Shown here piece by piece: positions 1-7,800 of a stretch of 14,810 bases of DNA. Made by a program: the position numbers and the translations under genes. Numbering within the stretch: the first letter of the stretch is position 1; each line of letters begins with the position of its first letter. The notes under the pieces were generated by a model. That model did not search any database, had not been told where the DNA came from, and worked only from the letters and a program-made list of their open reading frames with translations. Origin of the DNA: Cyanobacteria bacterium UBA11153 (lineage in GTDB: Bacteria > Cyanobacteriota > Cyanobacteriia > Cyanobacteriales > Coleofasciculaceae); contig DOIX01000333.1 in assembly GCA_003511885.1 (NCBI GenBank), positions 54,214-69,023 on the forward strand, in the 5' to 3' direction.

Positions 1-2
1 TG

Positions 3-128
3 AAAATATCCGGTTTAAATGCGCAGCAGCTTACAATCGGGTTTTCATACAAATTGAAAGAAGAAATTAATGCTATAAAATCTACCCGTGATGGTTTGAT
101 TATGTTACAGAGGAAACCGCTCTTATGA
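3..128 (+). CDS. Possible 3' end of an unidentified gene entering from the left
   Basis: One frame is open from the window edge to a TGA at 126-128, giving 41 residues that end in MLQRKPLL. The peptide is soluble and lysine-rich, with no motif I recognise. It may be the C-terminus of the gene upstream of the sulfotransferase remnant, or chance. Without the sequence to the left the two cannot be told apart. No function is assigned. Confidence 0.25.
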   Translation, partial: KISGLNAQQLTIGFSYKLKEEINAIKSTRDGLIMLQRKPLL

Positions 129-187
129 AGTACAGTAGTAGAAATTAACAAACCAATCAATTGCTTCAATGAGTGAGGATTAATTAA

Positions 188-412
188 GTGTACCTCATTA
201 CAGAGGGAACTGCTGTAATAGATTACGTCAATTACTACAAGTATCGCATGTATAATATCAGACCACTAATCAAAGATCCAATAGGACTATTTTCATATAA
301 ATGGTTGGTATCAAAGTTTGACATGGATGTTTTGGTTTTAATCAAGCATCCTGCTGCATTTGTTAGCAGTCTAAAAAAAAATGGACATTCCCCTTCACAC
401 CTAATCTGGTAA
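188..412 (+). pseudogene. Truncated sulfotransferase-family fragment
   Basis: A 74-residue reading frame starts at GTG and has a GAGGA-like ribosome site about 10 nt upstream. Residues 25-70 carry the core seen in bacterial polysaccharide sulfotransferases: RPLIKDPIGLFSYKWL, then DMDVLVLIKHPAAFVSSLKK. The second block corresponds to the part of the family that binds the 3' phosphate of the donor PAPS; the usual arginine before HP is lysine here. Family members are several hundred residues long and begin with a P-loop-like GTGRSGT segment. That N-terminal part and everything after GHSPSHLIW are missing. I see no continuation in other frames before the glycosyltransferase at 445. It is most likely a decayed gene that once sulfated the polysaccharide made by this locus. 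The family call is from memory of the motif. Confidence 0.6.
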
Positions 413-444
413 AACTAATCGCTTTAATTACAAATTCATTTACT

Positions 445-1653
445 ATGAACTATCTCGATCGTAAAAAGACATTCCCTCAAGTCCTAATCGTAGTTGAAAA
501 CCTACCCATACCCTTCGATCGCCGAGTATGGATGGAAGCAACTACTCTACAAAAAGCAGGGTATCAAGTCTCGACAATTTCCCCAAAAGGCAACGGCTTT
601 GAAAAAGATTACGAAGAAATTGAAGGAATTCATATCTATCGCCATCCCCTTCCACCTGAAGAGAGTTCCGTTAAAGGATATCTCCGAGAATACGCCTGGG
701 CAGTTTATTGGCAGTTTCGTTTAGCACAACGTGTCTGGCGAGAACAAGGATTCAATATAATCCACATTTGTAATCCTCCCGACTTACTCTTCCTCACAGC
801 CGGATGGTTCAAATTATTCCATGGTGTCAAAGTCATATTCGATCACCACGATCTTAGTCCGGAAATGTACATTGCGAAATACAACAGAAAAGATATTTTC
901 TACTATGGTTTAAGCTGGGCTGAAAGATTGACTTATGCCACGGCAAACTTAGCCATTGCCACAAACGAATCCCATAAAGAAATAGCCATCACTAGAGGTA
1001 GAAAGAAACCAGAAAAAGTTTTTGTCGTCAGGAGTGGACCGGATCTTTCGCGCTTTCGGATTATGCCTCCGAACCCAAAATACCGCCAAGGTAAAACCTA
1101 CTTGGTAGGATATGTCGGTGTTATGGGGGAACCGGAGGGAATTGATTATCTATTAAGAATAGTAAGCTACCTGGTTCGGGAAAAAAACCGCCAAGATATC
1201 CACTTTATGCTGATTGGTGGCGGTCCTTCACTCGAAAAACTCAAAGCATTATCTCAGGAACTTGAACTTACTGACTGTGTAGAATTTACAGGATTTAAGC
1301 AAGGAGAAGAACTCTTAGAAAGGCTTTCCAGTTGCGATTTATGTGTAGAGCCTTCCCCAACCACAGCTTACAACGAAAACTGTACCATGAATAAAATCCT
1401 CGAATACATGGCGATGGGAAAACCTATTGTCCAATTCGATCTTCGAGAGGGAAGAAGATCCGCACAAGAAGCATCTCTCTATGCTAAACCTAATGATGAA
1501 CTAGAATTTGCTGAAAAAATCCTACAGCTTCTAGAATCTCCTCAACTGCGGGAAAAGATTGGATCCGAGGGAAGGCGTAGAATGGAAGAGATACTGGAAT
1601 GGCGACATCAATCCCCTAAGCTTTTAGCCGCTTATGAGAAAGTGAGAGAATAA
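445..1653 (+). CDS. GT4-family glycosyltransferase (GT-B fold)
   Basis: This 402-residue protein matches cytoplasmic retaining glycosyltransferases of exopolysaccharide and O-antigen loci, which move a sugar from a nucleotide donor to a lipid-linked acceptor. The N-terminal Rossmann half opens with VLIVVENLPIPFDRRVW (residues 13-29), a signature of WbuB-like GT4 enzymes, and contains HHDLSPEMY near 134-142. The donor-binding half begins at YVGVMGEPEGIDYLL (223-237) and includes LIGGGPSLEKL and the nucleotide-sugar segment EPSPTTAYNENCTMNKILEYMAMGKPIV (from about 302), with the paired glutamates expected of the family. Length is normal. The ATG at 445 is preferred because the conserved region begins at about residue 12; no strong ribosome site precedes it. 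A hairpin follows 7 nt after the stop. The sugar and linkage cannot be predicted. Confidence 0.9.
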   Translation: MNYLDRKKTFPQVLIVVENLPIPFDRRVWMEATTLQKAGYQVSTISPKGNGFEKDYEEIEGIHIYRHPLPPEESSVKGYLREYAWAVYWQFRLAQRVWREQGFNIIHICNPPDLLFLTAGWFKLFHGVKVIFDHHDLSPEMYIAKYNRKDIFYYGLSWAERLTYATANLAIATNESHKEIAITRGRKKPEKVFVVRSGPDLSRFRIMPPNPKYRQGKTYLVGYVGVMGEPEGIDYLLRIVSYLVREKNRQDIHFMLIGGGPSLEKLKALSQELELTDCVEFTGFKQGEELLERLSSCDLCVEPSPTTAYNENCTMNKILEYMAMGKPIVQFDLREGRRSAQEASLYAKPNDELEFAEKILQLLESPQLREKIGSEGRRRMEEILEWRHQSPKLLAAYEKVRE

Positions 1654-1660
1654 CAATAGA

Positions 1661-1679
1661 ATGGGTAGTCTCTACCCAT
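1661..1679. terminator. Hairpin between convergent genes, possible terminator
   Basis: ATGGGTAG and CTACCCAT form a perfect 8-bp stem around a TCT loop, 7 nt past the stop of the GT4 gene. No clear T-run follows, so a classical intrinsic terminator is not proven. Its place between the convergent GT4 and methyltransferase genes suits a terminator or a barrier to convergent transcription. Confidence 0.4.
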
Positions 1680-1802
1680 GTCTAAATTAGCATTTAGAGC
1701 GATATTTGAGAGTGCGCACCTAACATAAAATACCCTATTAATAAATTAGTTCACAGTGAAACAGATTCTCAATCTGACGTACCCTGCCAATGTTCTTAAA
1801 AT

Positions 1803-2480
1803 TCAAGGAGTATCCCAACCATAATAGGCTATGAATGACTTGGTTAAACCTAAAAACTTTTCCTCAACAATCTTAGCTTCAGGAAACAGAGCAACAAATT
1901 CTTTTTTACTAAGCAATCTAATTTCTGTCACAGTTGCTAAAGCTTTTTGTCTGTCCTTAACTGGTCCTCGCCATCCTAACTTGAAATGAGTAATTAACCA
2001 TATTTTGACTGGCAGAGGAAGAAACTGAAATAAAGGAAACAGAAAATGAGGTTCTATAGGAAAATAAAGGTTAGGTGTTTGAACAAAATATCTCTTTCCT
2101 ACTCTTTTAATTTCGTTCGCCATATTCTGCTGTTTTTGATAGTCCCCTACATGTTCAATTACTGAGTTAGAAAATACCACATCAAATTCCAGATCTGAAA
2201 CATATTTCATGTTCGTAGCGTCATCAATAATACTTGTCATCCGTAGCTCAGTTACTTGAATTTTTTCTATATTCATAATAACTATATCTATGTGTTCAAA
2301 TTCTGACAAAAAGCCTGATTGCTTCCAGATATTGGGTCTGCCACCTACATCAAGTATTTTCAGAGAACCAGGAATCGATGCGAGCAGAGATTTAAACAAT
2401 GCAAACCGCTTTTTCCTCATTGTCGTAGCCAAAGAATCATCGCGGCGATGATCGACTATGTTTCCAAAGAATTTAAGCAT
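1803..2480 (-). CDS. Class I SAM-dependent methyltransferase
   Basis: This 225-residue protein has the class I Rossmann-fold order. KILDVGGRPN (residues 41-50) is motif I for S-adenosylmethionine, with DVGG in place of the commoner D-x-G-x-G. IDIVIMNIE (64-72) is the second strand, where the donor ribose is bound, and FDVVFSNSVIEHVGD (99-113) is the motif IV region typical of Methyltransf_11-like enzymes. RYFVQTPNLYFPIEPHFLFP (130-149) follows, a segment I associate with methyltransferases in polysaccharide loci. An in-frame TAG lies six codons upstream of the ATG, so the start cannot move far; Met21 is an alternative. The gene runs against its neighbours and converges on the GT4 gene. It probably methylates a sugar residue of the polysaccharide, though the substrate is not readable from sequence. 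Confidence 0.82.
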   Translation of the reverse strand: MLKFFGNIVDHRRDDSLATTMRKKRFALFKSLLASIPGSLKILDVGGRPNIWKQSGFLSEFEHIDIVIMNIEKIQVTELRMTSIIDDATNMKYVSDLEFDVVFSNSVIEHVGDYQKQQNMANEIKRVGKRYFVQTPNLYFPIEPHFLFPLFQFLPLPVKIWLITHFKLGWRGPVKDRQKALATVTEIRLLSKKEFVALFPEAKIVEEKFLGLTKSFIAYYGWDTP

Positions 2481-2545
2481 TTGGATAAAATCGCTTTCTA
2501 ATAAAAGGGATAGGATAATAGTATGCCACAGAACTATATAATTAA

Positions 2546-2752
2546 TCCCTCCTCTCTGAAAAAATCATCCACAACCTAAACCGCACTTGGAAACCAGACT
2601 TCTTGGAGAAGTCTGGTTTCTGGAGTCTCAGTCCTGACTGGGTTGTCACCCGGTTGATTCTCGGTCATTTAGGTCTGCGGGGAATTTACTATGCGCCACC
2701 AACAGTAAAAGTAGCTCAAGAGGCAGAAAATTTTGCTAAACTTCTAGTCTGA
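2546..2752 (+). pseudogene. Relic of an unidentified coding sequence
   Basis: One frame is open for 68 codons to TGA at 2750-2752, without an ATG. The last part, from LSPDWVVTRLILGHLGLRGIYY to the AEAENFAKLLV-like end, has the composition of real protein. The middle, KPDFLEKSGF, is simply the translation of the palindrome at 2590-2620 and looks like an insertion in frame. I read this as the tail of a decayed gene carrying a palindromic repeat. I do not recognise the parent family, and no other part of it is visible here. Confidence 0.3.
2590..2620. repeat. 14-bp perfect palindrome with 3-nt spacer
   Basis: GAAACCAGACTTCT and its exact reverse complement flank TGG. The element closely resembles the one at 7941-7971 (shared core ACTTCTTG-GA-GAAGT), so it is a dispersed family and not a one-off hairpin. 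Short elements of this type are common in cyanobacterial intergenic DNA. It is not placed at the end of an intact gene, so a terminator role is not suggested. Confidence 0.75.
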
Positions 2753-2908
2753 GCAATTTATCTCAAGGAGTTTTACCACTTTTGAGGCGCAACGGTTTCT
2801 TTTTTTTACCACATTCAGAACAAGGATTGTTATGGATATGTCCCGTAGACGCTGCCCACCATTTCCTTTCACCACCAAACAGAGTACAGTTATGGTGGGA
2901 GTCTCCCT

Positions 2909-2913
2909 GGGAG
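2909..2913 (+). promoter_or_regulatory. Ribosome binding site of the second GT4 gene
   Basis: GGGAG lies 7 nt before the ATG at 2921 and fixes that start. Directly upstream is GGGAG-T-CTCCC, so the central CTCCC could pair either with the first GGGAG or with the ribosome site itself. Confidence 0.5.
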
Positions 2914-2920
2914 AAGACAG

Positions 2921-4189
2921 ATGAAAATACTACTCTCTGCCTTCAATTGCAATCCCCATCAAGGTTCCGAGGAAGCCTGGGGTTGGGCGTGGGCTGAGGG
3001 GCTATCAACCATAGGCCATGAAGTTTGGGTAATTACTAAAACCGAGAATCAGCCAAGTATAAATGCGGAAATTTCTGCTAACCCCAAATCTAATTTACAT
3101 TTTGTTTACTGCGACTTTCCACCTCCTTCTACTAGCTGGTGGATGTTTGAGGGTTATCAATTTGGGATGTTAAATCAGACTCTTAACGCGGAGTGGCGTT
3201 TGTTTTGGTGGCAGTGGAGTGCCTATCAACTCGCTAAATCTTTAAGCCAGCAAGTGGAATTTGATTTTGTACATCATGTAACCAATTCCTGTATACGACG
3301 CTATAGCTTCATGGGTTTTTTGGGGATTCCCTTTATTCTCGGTCCCCTGGCAGGTGGCGTAACAGTACCTTGGAATCTCAGGAAAAGCTACCCTCTAATG
3401 GGCAAGTTGCGTGACTTTCTCCGCGATTTAGCCAACTTTTTCATTCACTTCAATCCTTTGATGCACTTGACTTTTGAGCAAGCATCGAAAATATATTGCG
3501 ACTCAAAACAGACACAGGCATGTATTCCGATATTTTACAGGACAAAATCGGAAATCCTTTTCTGCATACCCAAGCAGACAATTTCTAATATTCCTGATTT
3601 AATTGAACAAAAGTCACCAGAAAAAGAGATTTTCAGAGTTCTTTTTGTGGGGAGACTACTGTACTGGAAAGGTTTACATCTAGCAATTAAAGCCTTTGCC
3701 CAATTACACCAAAAGATACCGGAATCGCGCTTCACTATTATTGGCAGTGGCTCTGATGAAAAGTGGCTGCAACAACTAGCAGCTAGACTAAATATTAGTA
3801 ACTTTGTAGACTGGGTTCCCTGGATAGAGCAGAAAGAAGTATTTCAAGCGTATCTACAGCATGATGTTTTTCTCATCCCCACTTTACACGATACTGGTCC
3901 CAATGTAATTCTGGAGGCTTTTTCTAGTGGCTTGCCTGTAGTCAGTCTAGATTTAGGTGGCTCCGGAGTGATGGTAGATGAAACCTGTGGAAGGGTTATC
4001 AAAACTAAGAGATGTAGCGAAGAAACAGTAATTCAAGGACTCAGTAATGCCTTGATAGAGTTAGCAAATAACCCAAAACTGAGACATCAATTAAGTCAAG
4101 GGGCGCTAGCCCGAATAAGTAAATTTATGTGGAGAGATGTTTTGGAAAAAGTCTATCCTACTTCATCTATATGCTCAAAAATCAACTAA
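2921..4189 (+). CDS. GT4-family glycosyltransferase
   Basis: This 422-residue GT-B enzyme belongs to a different GT4 subgroup from the one at 445. It opens with MKILLSAFNCNPHQGSEEAWGW (from residue 1), the acceptor-side segment with the GSE-x-x-x-GW motif. The middle has HHVTNS and GPLAGGV (118-147). The donor half begins at VLFVGRLLYWKGLHLAIKAF (240-259), followed by FTIIGSGSDEKWLQ (271-284). The catalytic segment is PTLHDTGPNVILEAFSSGLPVV (320-341), in which the glutamate of ILEAFSSG is the conserved E. It should add a sugar from a nucleotide donor to a growing lipid-linked oligosaccharide at the cytoplasmic face. Its last 19 nt overlap the start of the membrane glycosyltransferase, which suggests translational coupling. 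Confidence 0.9.
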   Translation: MKILLSAFNCNPHQGSEEAWGWAWAEGLSTIGHEVWVITKTENQPSINAEISANPKSNLHFVYCDFPPPSTSWWMFEGYQFGMLNQTLNAEWRLFWWQWSAYQLAKSLSQQVEFDFVHHVTNSCIRRYSFMGFLGIPFILGPLAGGVTVPWNLRKSYPLMGKLRDFLRDLANFFIHFNPLMHLTFEQASKIYCDSKQTQACIPIFYRTKSEILFCIPKQTISNIPDLIEQKSPEKEIFRVLFVGRLLYWKGLHLAIKAFAQLHQKIPESRFTIIGSGSDEKWLQQLAARLNISNFVDWVPWIEQKEVFQAYLQHDVFLIPTLHDTGPNVILEAFSSGLPVVSLDLGGSGVMVDETCGRVIKTKRCSEETVIQGLSNALIELANNPKLRHQLSQGALARISKFMWRDVLEKVYPTSSICSKIN

Positions 4190-5865
4190 CCCAGAAATGG
4201 GGACTCCCTAAAACTTGGTTAAGCTTTCTTCTCGTCACCATATTAATATTAGGCATATTTTTCCGACTCACCAATCTTGAGGGCAAAGTCTATTGGTTTG
4301 ATGAAACATTTACCTCACTCCGAATTTCTGGTTATACCGAAGCCGAATTAGTCCAACACTTCCAGCAAACTCAGATAATTGGCATCCAAGACTTACAAAA
4401 ATATCAATACCTTAAGCCAGAAAGAAGCCTCGTTGACACCATTAAAAGCTTATCTTTAGAAGATCCACAACATCCACCCCTATACTATATAATAGCTAGA
4501 TTTTGGGCGCAATGGTTTGGCACATCAGTCACCGCCATGAGAAGCCTATCAGCCTTAATTAGTCTACTAGCATTTCCTAGTATCTATTGGCTATGCCGAG
4601 AATTATTCAACCCACCCTTAACCAAAACATCCCATCACCCATCCCCCGCCCCATCTGCTACATCTGCTACCCCAGTTGGATGGGTAGCAACAGCAATTAT
4701 CGCCGTCTCCCCCTTCCACCTCTTGTACGCCCAGGAAGCCCGTGAATATAGTTTATGGACAGTAACAATTCTCCTGTCAAGTGCTACTTTATTGAGAGCA
4801 ATACGACTCAAAACCCAAGTAAGTTGGGGCATTTATGCTGTTACGTTAGCAATAAGTTTCTACACATTCTTGTTTTCTGGGTTAGTCGCGATTGGACATG
4901 GAATCTACATAATAACTCTCGAAAGATACCGATTGAATAAAACGACAATTGCTTATCAGATAGCCTCACTTTTAGCAATTATAACTTTTATTCCTTGGCT
5001 CCTAGTTGTCGCTACTAATCTCCATCAAATTCACAATGTAACAGAGTGGGCAACTCGCAAACAAACTTTGTTACAACTAGTTCTCAGATGGGGTATTGCT
5101 TTTAGTCGTATATTCATTGATTTTAATATTAGTCCAACCGCTCCCTTATTGCATACCCTAACTTTAGGCAGTATTATTTTAATTTTATTATTCTTCGTAG
5201 GATACTCCCTTTATTTTCTCTTTGTTAATACTCCCAAGCGAATTTGGTTATTTATTTTCACCCTAATTGGAGTTACAGCAATAGTACTTATCCTACCAGA
5301 TTTAGTTGTAGGAGGTAAGCGCTCGACTATGCCTCGGTATCTCATTCCTTTTTACTTAGGTATTCAACTCTGTTTTGCCTATCTGATTGCAACTAAATTG
5401 AGCCATATTTCTATCAAAAGTAATCAATACAAGCTGTGGAATTTCGTATTGATTGCAGTAGTCTCCATGGGAGTATTCTCTTGTACAATGATTTCTCAAG
5501 CAGAAGTTTGGTGGACTAAAATTCTCAACATAGATACTCCCAAAATAGCTGACATAATTGATCGAAGTCCTCATCCTCTTGTAATTAGTGACGCTCAAAT
5601 GCCCTATTTTTTAACTCTCAGCTATTTACTCGATCCCAAAATTAAACTGACGATCCAGCCAAAATGTTACACTTGTAACCTCAATTCCCAATTAGCAGTT
5701 AAACCATACATTCCCCAGATTTCTGATGGATTCACCGAGATATTTTTATACCAGTATACATCGTCAAAAAAATGGATTGATGAACTTAAAAAACAGACAA
5801 ACTACCAAATAGAACTAGTTTACACTGGTTCTGAAGAGCAGCTATGGAAATTGGATAAAAATTAA
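4171..5865 (+). CDS. GT39-like polytopic membrane glycosyltransferase, copy A
   Basis: This is a GT-C fold protein that would use a polyprenyl-phosphate sugar donor and act at the outer face of the cytoplasmic membrane. The first hydrophobic segment (17-31) is followed by YWFDETFTSLRI (41-52), whose Asp44-Glu45 pair corresponds to the catalytic loop of the ArnT/PMT superfamily. EDPQHPPLYY (97-106) is a second family hallmark. About ten hydrophobic segments run to residue 440, then comes a soluble tail with CYTCNL (499-504). A Pro/Ser/Thr-rich loop sits at about 148-168. The frame is open from 4129, but ATG 4171 (564 residues) is chosen because the paralogue at 8008 begins with the matching MIKNKLTQK. 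With that start the gene overlaps the preceding GT4 gene by 19 nt. The sugar transferred is unknown. Confidence 0.85.
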   Translation: MLKNQLTQKWGLPKTWLSFLLVTILILGIFFRLTNLEGKVYWFDETFTSLRISGYTEAELVQHFQQTQIIGIQDLQKYQYLKPERSLVDTIKSLSLEDPQHPPLYYIIARFWAQWFGTSVTAMRSLSALISLLAFPSIYWLCRELFNPPLTKTSHHPSPAPSATSATPVGWVATAIIAVSPFHLLYAQEAREYSLWTVTILLSSATLLRAIRLKTQVSWGIYAVTLAISFYTFLFSGLVAIGHGIYIITLERYRLNKTTIAYQIASLLAIITFIPWLLVVATNLHQIHNVTEWATRKQTLLQLVLRWGIAFSRIFIDFNISPTAPLLHTLTLGSIILILLFFVGYSLYFLFVNTPKRIWLFIFTLIGVTAIVLILPDLVVGGKRSTMPRYLIPFYLGIQLCFAYLIATKLSHISIKSNQYKLWNFVLIAVVSMGVFSCTMISQAEVWWTKILNIDTPKIADIIDRSPHPLVISDAQMPYFLTLSYLLDPKIKLTIQPKCYTCNLNSQLAVKPYIPQISDGFTEIFLYQYTSSKKWIDELKKQTNYQIELVYTGSEEQLWKLDKN

Positions 5866-6057
5866 TTTTTTTTAGCTGAAAGTTAGTAATTGGTGCCCCC
5901 TGACGTTGGTAAAGGTTACTTTCAATCTGAAGCACCAAAATATCCCGAATCCAGCCATTTCCCATCGCCTGTTGAGCATACCAAAGTCGCTTCTCGTGCG
6001 ACTTTAGCTAAAAATGATAAAATCATTACATTAATTCAAGATAAAAATCAACAGAGA
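5866..6057. other. Intergenic DNA without a recognisable gene
   Basis: The stretch after copy A begins with a T-run and keeps one frame open (5890-6090, no ATG start). The peptide before its last nine residues resembles nothing I know. Only the final part, from about 6058, matches the exostosin 3' end and is listed separately. Confidence 0.5.
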
Positions 6058-6090
6058 GGAGTGCAATATTTTGAACTAGGGATATCTTAG
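6058..6090 (+). pseudogene. Duplicate of the exostosin gene 3' end
   Basis: The segment encoding YFELGIS and then a stop matches the FELGIS near the end of the intact exostosin protein. In DNA, TATTTTGAACTAGGGATATC differs from the intact CATTTTGAATTGGGGATATC at only three positions. It is followed directly by the 68-bp repeat, as the intact gene is at greater distance. I infer a leftover 3' end from an earlier tandem copy. It is short, so coincidence is not excluded. Confidence 0.4.
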
Positions 6091-6095
6091 TTACG

Positions 6096-6163
6096 CTGCC
6101 AATAGTGGATAGTGCGTTAGTTTGAGCGCAGGGCACTATACAGATAGCATCTGTATCAGACAG
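6096..6163 (+). repeat. 68-bp direct repeat, copy 1
   Basis: Starts CTGCCAATAGTGGATAGTGC and ends CTGTATCAGACAG. The 7801-7868 copy has the same length and nearly identical ends. The middle differs: here the central inverted repeat is degraded (GTGCGTTAG...GGGCAC). Confidence 0.8.
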
Positions 6164-6169
6164 ACTGCA

Positions 6170-6390
6170 AAAATCTTCATGCTCGCATCCGGAAAAGTAT
6201 TCTTACTCTATGTAGATCTAGGTATCATGGAACGAGTCCCCCCCCCATGAAATAAACAATATCCTCAGAGCTAAAATAGCTCTCCAACAGGAAAGGCAAG
6301 ACCATCTTGTCTTGATTCTGGTTAAAATCTGTAGAAACCCCTCAACTAACTTGGAATAAAGTCCCAAATGATTATAGAGCGATAAGCTTC
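6170..6390 (+). pseudogene. Decayed duplicate of the exostosin gene 5' end
   Basis: This stretch aligns, about 300 bp offset, with the upstream region and first ~140 bp of the intact exostosin gene. Shared blocks include GATCTAGG-ATC before the start, ATGAAAT at 6247 against 6547, CTCTCCAAC, ATTCTGGT-AAAATC and TTGGAA-AAAG. The copy is dead: its third codon is TAA. A run of nine C (6238-6246) sits immediately before its ATG where the intact copy has CCCTACC. Similarity fades near 6390 at a small GAGCGA/TCGCTC hairpin. This marks a partial tandem duplication followed by loss. Confidence 0.7.
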
Positions 6391-6546
6391 GCTCCTGCAA
6401 TCAGGCGATCGCAAACCGTGCTAAAGCTGGATACTTAATTCAGACTCAGGTAACTAGATCGGACAAATTATGAAAATTTCCATCCTCAAATCGGGAAAAT
6501 TCTTCTTAGAATAGCAGATCTAGGAATCTCAACACCAAACCCTACC

Positions 6547-7659
6547 ATGAAATTAAAAATCTTTTCAGATCCAAAATACCTCTCCAACGGCGAAAATCCC
6601 AACACCCTCCTTTCTCCATTCTGGTCAAAATCCGCTGTAACCCCGCAGCCAAGCTGGAACAAAGCCTTAGATCAGTATACTGCGATCGCGCCTGAGTGTT
6701 TCGAGTTAGTTTCCCTGGAAGAAGCTGACTTCGCCATCTTGCCTGATGACTGGGCAAAAATCCGAACTTATGTATGGCACAGAAAAATTAATCGGGATGC
6801 TTTAGCCATTGCCAAAGAATTTACCCAAAAAGTTCAAAAAGCAGGAAAACATTCGATTGTTTTTTTCTCCGGCGACTGTTCTGATGAAGAAATTCCTATC
6901 AAAAATGCCTTTGTTTTTCGCCACTCTCCCTACCGTTCCCAACAAAAGCCTCATAATTTTGTTCTCCCAGCTTGGTGTGAAGATATAGTCCAAGAATATT
7001 TGAACAATCAACTTCCAATTCGGCAAAAATCCGATCGTCCTCTAGTGGGATTCTGTGGTTTCGTTCAATCATCTACATGGCAGACAAACCTCAAAACTCT
7101 TATCTATCAAGGAGTGATGGCAACCAAACATAAAAAAATGAAAGTACCTATATATCAAGGACATTTATTAAGGGAACGAGCCTTAAATATTATCAAGTCT
7201 AACCCCCTAATTAATACAAATTTTATTCCTCAATATAGGAAATCATTTGTTAATCACAAACTATCAACAGACGAGAAATCTAAAGCACGTTGGCAATTTA
7301 TCCAAAACATAGCTGACAGTGACTACATCCTCTGTTGTCGCGGGGCCGGAAACTTCTCCTTCCGCCTTTACGAGACACTATGTTGCGGGCGGATCCCCAT
7401 TTTCATCGACACCGACTGCATTCTCCCCTACGAATTCGCTATTGATTGGCAAAAATACTGCATTTGGGTAGACGAAAAAGAACTCCCACAAATTGGAGAA
7501 AAAATTCTAGAATTTCACGAAAAAATATCACCCCAAGAATTTATAGATTTACAATATGAATGCCGCAAACTATGGAAAGAATGGCTATCACCAGCAGGTT
7601 TTTTTACTAACTTTTATCGACATTTTGAATTGGGGATATCTTACTGGACTTTAGACTAA
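6547..7659 (+). CDS. Exostosin (GT47-like) family glycosyltransferase
   Basis: The 370-residue protein has the exostosin layout. The N-terminal part contains EADFAILPDDW (59-69), matching the ADxFxVP strand of the family. The C-terminal donor-binding part is clear: ADSDYILCCRGAGNFSFRLY (256-275), then YETLCCGRIPIFIDTD (275-290) and LPYEFAIDWQKYCIWV (293-308), and a helical end with EFIDLQYECRKLWKEWLSP. No signal peptide or membrane segment is visible, so it should act in the cytoplasm on nucleotide-sugar donors. In animals this family builds heparan sulfate chains; bacterial members occur in polysaccharide loci with unknown products. The ATG at 6547 is supported by the duplicated 5' end, which keeps ATGAAAT at the matching place. 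The acceptor is unknown. Confidence 0.8.
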   Translation: MKLKIFSDPKYLSNGENPNTLLSPFWSKSAVTPQPSWNKALDQYTAIAPECFELVSLEEADFAILPDDWAKIRTYVWHRKINRDALAIAKEFTQKVQKAGKHSIVFFSGDCSDEEIPIKNAFVFRHSPYRSQQKPHNFVLPAWCEDIVQEYLNNQLPIRQKSDRPLVGFCGFVQSSTWQTNLKTLIYQGVMATKHKKMKVPIYQGHLLRERALNIIKSNPLINTNFIPQYRKSFVNHKLSTDEKSKARWQFIQNIADSDYILCCRGAGNFSFRLYETLCCGRIPIFIDTDCILPYEFAIDWQKYCIWVDEKELPQIGEKILEFHEKISPQEFIDLQYECRKLWKEWLSPAGFFTNFYRHFELGISYWTLD

Positions 7660-7800
7660 TTTCACCTCCTAATTCACCAAAGCCTCTCTGGATAAGACTT
7701 TGAGGAGTTGTCAATGATTTTAATTCTTATAAGCTGTAAACCTTATATAGCAATGGTTTTAGGCTACAAAAAAAGATTTAGTCTAAACTCCAGAGTCATC
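7660..7800. other. Intergenic DNA
   Basis: Between the exostosin stop and the second 68-bp repeat. I see no gene, and no strong hairpin with a T-run. It contains TATAGCAATGGTTTTAGG, similar in style to cyanobacterial intergenic filler; a related TATAGCAAC stretch occurs near 14701. Confidence 0.4.

Noticed and set aside
2782..2997. 71-codon frame covering the start of the second GT4 gene
   Set aside because: It runs through the ribosome site and into the conserved start of the GT4 gene in another frame, and its peptide has no recognisable feature.
5852..5875. AAAAATTAATTTTT and T-run at the end of GT39-like copy A as a terminator
   Set aside because: The dyad is all A/T and overlaps the stop codon, so no stable GC stem precedes the T-run.
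5890..6090. 66-codon frame after GT39-like copy A
   Set aside because: No ATG start and no recognisable domain; only its last residues resemble the exostosin C-terminus, so it is reported as a relic, not a gene.
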